64,000 nucleotides of DNA from Welwitschia mirabilis (Eukaryota; Gnetophyta; Gnetopsida; Welwitschiales): positions 297,644,791 through 297,708,790 of the forward strand of contig JBOZIK010000001.1 of NCBI GenBank assembly GCA_051453625.1. The letters are read 5' to 3'. Positions 59,669-64,000 of this stretch are shown in pieces (positions within the stretch are counted from its first letter, which is position 1; each line of letters begins with the position of its first letter). Position numbers and translations under genes: made by a program. Under the pieces are notes generated by a model, which was not told the origin of the DNA, ran no database searches, and saw only the letters and a list, made by a program, of their open reading frames with translations.

Positions 59669-61057
59669 TGTAACACTCCACATTATATGTTACTACATAG
59701 GGGTGTGAGTCATTCCCTATGTTGATAAGTATGTGTAGTGGTTAAAAGAACATGAGCAAATAATATCATAGAGAATTTCCTCTTTTTCTTAAATGGTATT
59801 TTTATACTTATAAGAAAAATTCATCTCATCTTTATCAAGTTATGATTTGTCTTATTTTTTGAGCATAGATGAATTAGGGCTCTTTATAGGCTTTTGGATT
59901 TATAGATATACTTCCCATGTTTGTGATTTATTTCATCTATTTATTGATTTAAAAGAAAGAGATTTAAGCTCATGGGAAAGGAAGGACATTTTCTCAGAAC
60001 ATAAATGTAGTATAATGTTCTACAAAACACCATTTAGCTTAGTTTACTAAAATTACAAAAGAGGATCATAATTTCTTAGCATTCAATGTATTCTATAAAA
60101 TTTTTTCTTTCATGTACTACATCTACATTTCTAAATACTAGTTAAAGAGCACTTTACAAAATGTCTATAATAGTGGAACTTAGTGATGCCATAATGTCAT
60201 CCAAAAAGAAATTGTGGGGCAAATTCAGATATATGAAATTCAAGAGATATTGATCAAGAAAGGCTTTAGAATGGGTAGATGATGTAGAAGAATAGTTAAA
60301 TTTAAAGGCATTGGGTTCTATTAGTAGCCCTACTAACATTATTTCTCAACCACATCTTGGAGATTCTAATGATTTATGTCTTTTTCATTTGGCTAAAAGT
60401 AGAAAGGTTAGCTAAGAAACCATCTCAGTATTATTGAACATGAATGGAATTGGATCAGATGAGGCATTTATGATATAGGTGAAGTATCAACTTCTTATTC
60501 AACCTTGAAAGGAAAAGAGATAAAAAAATGTCTAATAGACCTAAATCAGAAACACCTCGTTTGGCTTCACTTGGTCTAAATGAATATCATTCTTCCTTAT
60601 CTTCATCATGTCTATCTATCACTACATGGAAGCTCCTGGGTTTTTAGAGAATAAACACCAATAATAACATATAATCTTATTAATATTTTATGGAAATTAA
60701 TGGTCAAAGACATGACTTATTAAATTCTCATTGAATTTCATCAAAAATAATTATAGGAAAAATGCAAAATCTTATATCCTAGGTAAGCTCTGGTGACTAT
60801 GTAGAAGCTATAGAAGATGATATCCCTTTAACACATGACTTCTGTGCTTAATGTAGATTAACTATTAAATAAAGGCTTGATGGATTTGTTGTCTTACTAG
60901 TGGTTTATTCTAGGTGATTTTAGTAACTCTCCTAATTTTCTTTTCTTGATCATTAAAGTTTGGAAGTACAAGGCATAGAAAATTTTGTTTAAAATGGAAG
61001 TTGATTGCATCATTAAATTTTGTGGGTCTTCTAGTTTATATTCTTAGATTTTATTAG

Positions 61058-61060
<3 letters not shown>

Positions 61061-61090
<30 letters not shown>
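61061..61090. repeat. (AT)n microsatellite
   Basis: Thirty bases of uninterrupted AT. Copy 1 has ATATATATA at the equivalent place (about 56831), so this expanded after the copies formed. Confidence 0.9.
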
Positions 61091-61096
<6 letters not shown>

Positions 61097-61859
61097 AAAG
61101 ATTATTACTCTGTTAGTTTCCATAATAACTAGCATGTGTTACTATTATTTAAAAAAAACAAAACTATTAATGCATTTTATAAGTTGTAAGAAAATTGGTT
61201 CTTTAGTTTCATTCTTGGTACATGATTCAGAATGGTACTATGAAAAATAGCATCTATTCCCTTTTCTTCAAATGAAGGTTTCAAATTTCAAAATTTGTAA
61301 TTTGATTGGATTAATAGAAAGATTTATATTAGAGAAGTAAAATAACCAATCCATAGTAATATAAAAGAGAAATGCATAAAATCATATCTGAATAAATGTT
61401 CTTCTTTCTAATTTTAGTCATAGTTTTTTAAATTAGAAAAGTGGGCAATGCTGACATAAGAATGTTCAAGGTAAGAAACATATCTTGAAACTAGAAATAA
61501 TATAAAATATTTAAAAATAAGTAAATTACAAATGCAGTTTTATCTAATGGTTTATCACTTATAGAGTTTAATATGTAATTCTTTTAATCGTATTCTCTCT
61601 TAAGAATTAATAACACAAGATAGACAAAGTTATGATCTCCTTTTAAATCCTCAAAATTCTATTAGTAAAAGTTTAGAAAACAAATGTATCCATTGAATAA
61701 AAGTGTAAAACCATAATAAAACTATAAATATAATATAGTCATTAAAGTATAAATAAGGTAAGCTTGTAGGAGAAAAAGAGGTATGAGAGAAATGTATCAT
61801 TAAAATATAATTCTTAAAATGATTATATGTTAATCTTTTTTAGTGTTAAAAATATGTTC

Positions 61860-62310
61860 TTATACCATATTTGAAACATATGTATTACATTACATAATAT
61901 ATATGTATAATATTGTATTTCATTACCTTATATTATATAACATGATATTCTATTGTATATTATATATCACAACATATTTCATATATGTTATGTTATTATA
62001 ATATAATTTATTATATGTATAATATTTTACATACAAATTATATTGTATTAAATTATATTATTGTATTACATCATATTATAGAATATTATAAAATGTTATA
62101 TTCTATTGTCTTATATTATAGTCTACTACAATTATATTTTGTTATATAATATTATATTGCATTATATATAATTATATATCATATTATAATCCATTATATT
62201 ATATTACATGTATATCAAATTATATCACATATATATCATATTATATTATATAATATGTATAATATTCTAATATTATAATATTTTATGGTGTATGCATAGT
62301 ATTACATGAA
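61860..62310. repeat. Degenerate TATTATATT-rich tract in copy 2
   Basis: Counterpart of 57590-57975, slightly longer and rearranged in detail. Confidence 0.8.
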
Positions 62311-63112
62311 CATATTATAAAGGAAAACATGTTTTATTCTTAAGAGTAAGTTAATGTTAGGAATAGATACATGATGCAAAAAGCGAGTAAATAAGATAAA
62401 GTACTCATATTTAGATTTTTAGAAAATGTTGTTATCATAATTATTTTAATAGAATGCTTTCATATACTTAGCAATTAATTTACAATGAATGTTAGCTATT
62501 GTTGGACATATTGAATAAGAATCATGCTATTTTTAGTATGATTTAATGTATATATAGTATGCACAATGTAGTTATAAATATGCAAGTTCTAGAATAGTCT
62601 CTAGTGATCATGGATGCGTCTAGTTTCTTAATTCTTTTCACATATGTATTACTAAATATAATTTCTTACTTATTCATGTATATAAGAAAATACTCCAAGT
62701 AATTATTTTTTATCCTATGCATAAAATGATATACTAATAGTGATTATTCTATGATGCTCATTGAAATAATTTGGCATTCATTTAGCTATTTTTACTCATT
62801 AACTTCTATTGCACTAAGTCTTGTTAATACTAGTGACTTAATCAGTGGCATATAAGCTATTTCTTTTGGAATTTTTTACTTTTTATTTTCATATATGATT
62901 AGATTTAGTATGTTATGTTATAAATGAGCATCTATGAGGTAACTTATCAAAATGGTATGTATATGTGTTGTATGTATGTGTGTGTATTAATCATATTTTT
63001 ACATGAGTTTACTACAATGACATTCTATTATGACATATATCCCTCTCATTACCTTTACCAAGATGTTGTAGTAAGATATAAGGGATCTCTTATGCTTAGT
63101 GATGGAGGATTT

Positions 63113-64000
63113 CCAAAAAATGTAAACAAATTTTAGGATTAGAATATTCCAACCATGCTTAGAGAAGATGTCTAGAGGATCTTGTAATAAAATAAAATTA
63201 TGATATTAAAGAGGCATACTCAGTCTGTTAATACTTCTGATCAAATCCCAAGCTTGACTACCAATGCGGTAATCCCAAAAGGTGTAATGAAAAGTTTCTG
63301 GATCTTTACATGGAGGACACAAGGAATGAGCTACTCCTAAAAGTTGAAGATGATAAGCCATAGAAATCCTTTGATGAATGAGACACTAAAAAAAAAAAAT
63401 TGGTTTTAAAATGAGATTTGATCCTCCAAACTTCTTCGAAAAATTATCTCCATTTGTCTTTCATCTAATTGAGATGTCATTTTGAGTTTAGCTTCTTAAT
63501 AAGACTATCAAAGTCTTGGAATCAAGTACAAGCTAAAGAAAGAGAAATATGATTAATATTTTTACCATAAGGATAAAACTAATCATCCCATCAATTCAGA
63601 TTACTATGATGTCAAATAAATTTAGAGATCACTCCTTCAATATTCCTGATGATAGAAAGATCCAATTTTTAAACCTTCCATTTGGTTTTAAGATGATACC
63701 AATTGATTTTGATATAATTTTATTGAAGAGTAACAAATTGGTTTAAATAAAGGAGGCCTACTTTAGTTAATATATGAAATCTAACTAGATAGTGAGAAGC
63801 TAAAGAGTTATCTGCTATTTGAAAGGCTAGAGACCACCAAGGAAAATGAGTAGTTAATTGATTATCACTTAGATTAAGAAAATTCTAATGAAGAAGGTTG
63901 TTGATTTTTGTCAAGACTTAAAAATTTTCTGAAAAACATAGGATCCTTTACTTTTAAAAGTACTAATAGAAAAAATTGAATTACTCTAATGAAGATTTTT
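63113..64000 (-). pseudogene. LINE 3' remnant with zinc-binding reverse transcriptase domain
   Basis: Minus-strand reading at 63200-63430: ISMAYHLQLLGVAHSLCPPC, KDPETFHYTFWDYRIGSQAW, DLI. This is the zinc-binding RT-associated domain of plant LINEs (pattern R-L...LG-(I/V)-x-x-S-x-x-C-P-x-C-x-x-x-x-E-(T/S)-x-x-H-x-(L/F)-W-x-C), with tyrosine instead of the last cysteine. Upstream (63390-63430) KSHFKTNFFFW-like codons fit the preceding segment. The rest to 64000 is too eroded to assign. Opposite strand to the LINE at 6115. Confidence 0.75.

Larger units (their letters stand above)
59669..63112 (+). repeat. Long direct repeat copy 2, candidate 3' LTR
   Basis: Starts TGTAACACTCCACATTATATG. Homology to copy 1 ends near 63112, exactly where the LINE remnant begins, so the end is lost or interrupted. 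Contains a pure (AT)15 run at 61061-61090 that is only a few repeats long in copy 1. Confidence 0.7.

Noticed and set aside
63549-63746. Plus-strand frame with FNIPDDRKIQFLNLPFGFKM that might look RT-like
   Set aside because: No RT motif series accompanies it, and the LINE signal here is on the minus strand; left unassigned.
1-64000. Search for a novel multi-gene or defence-like system
   Set aside because: All readable coding blocks belong to known transposon families, one ankyrin-PGG gene or HSP90, and nearly all are broken; nothing supports a new functional system.

Overview
This is a repeat-dominated window from the nuclear genome of a seed plant, most likely one with a large, slowly purged genome such as a gymnosperm. 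The evidence is an ankyrin-PGG membrane protein gene of plant type, plant-type Ty1/copia, Ty3/gypsy, LINE and CACTA elements nested in each other, and AT-rich sequence in which CpG has largely decayed. The species cannot be named from the sequence. I found no prokaryotic operon, CRISPR array, rRNA or convincing tRNA.

Layout. 1-2460: unassigned AT-rich DNA with a 60-bp tandem repeat. 2491-4588, minus strand: the only host-type gene of substance, an ankyrin repeat protein with a C-terminal PGG-like transmembrane module. It carries a 1-bp frameshift, a nonsense codon and an unresolved frame change, so it reads as a recent pseudogene or a consensus containing errors. 6115-8440: plus-strand LINE remnants (reverse transcriptase, then an RNase H-like tail). 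9209-27640: a SIRE/Maximus-like Ty1/copia element on the plus strand. Its LTR begins at 9209 and is interrupted by another LTR element (LTRs 10399-11958 and 16452-17895). The copia LTR then seems to finish at 17896-18103, followed by the primer binding site, gag, protease, integrase, RT, RNase H, two diverged copies of a post-pol ORF, a polypurine tract and a truncated 3' LTR.

30310-49860, minus strand: a decayed Ty3/gypsy pol. Its integrase is cut in two by a CACTA DNA transposon of about 17.35 kb (30783-48133). The CACTA element has recognisable terminal inverted repeats, subterminal CCTTAAAA motifs with hairpins, and a TNP2-DUF4218-DUF4216 transposase relic. 50497-51770, minus strand: an HSP90 pseudogene fragment directly upstream of the gypsy RT remnant. 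53612-53830: a 92/93-nt-arm inverted repeat. About 54596: a minus-strand tRNA-iMet-type primer binding site. 55440-63112: two direct copies of a repeat of at least 3.3 kb, the second preceded by a polypurine tract, read as LTRs of a non-autonomous element. 63113-64000: minus-strand LINE 3' remnant.

No intact multi-gene system is present. The coherent story is nested transposition with decay. Several runs of N are flanked by near-identical sequence, so part of the apparent structure is an assembly effect. Gaps not listed separately are 6707-6716, 16564-16566, 23853-23952, 29719-29728 and 36945-37197.
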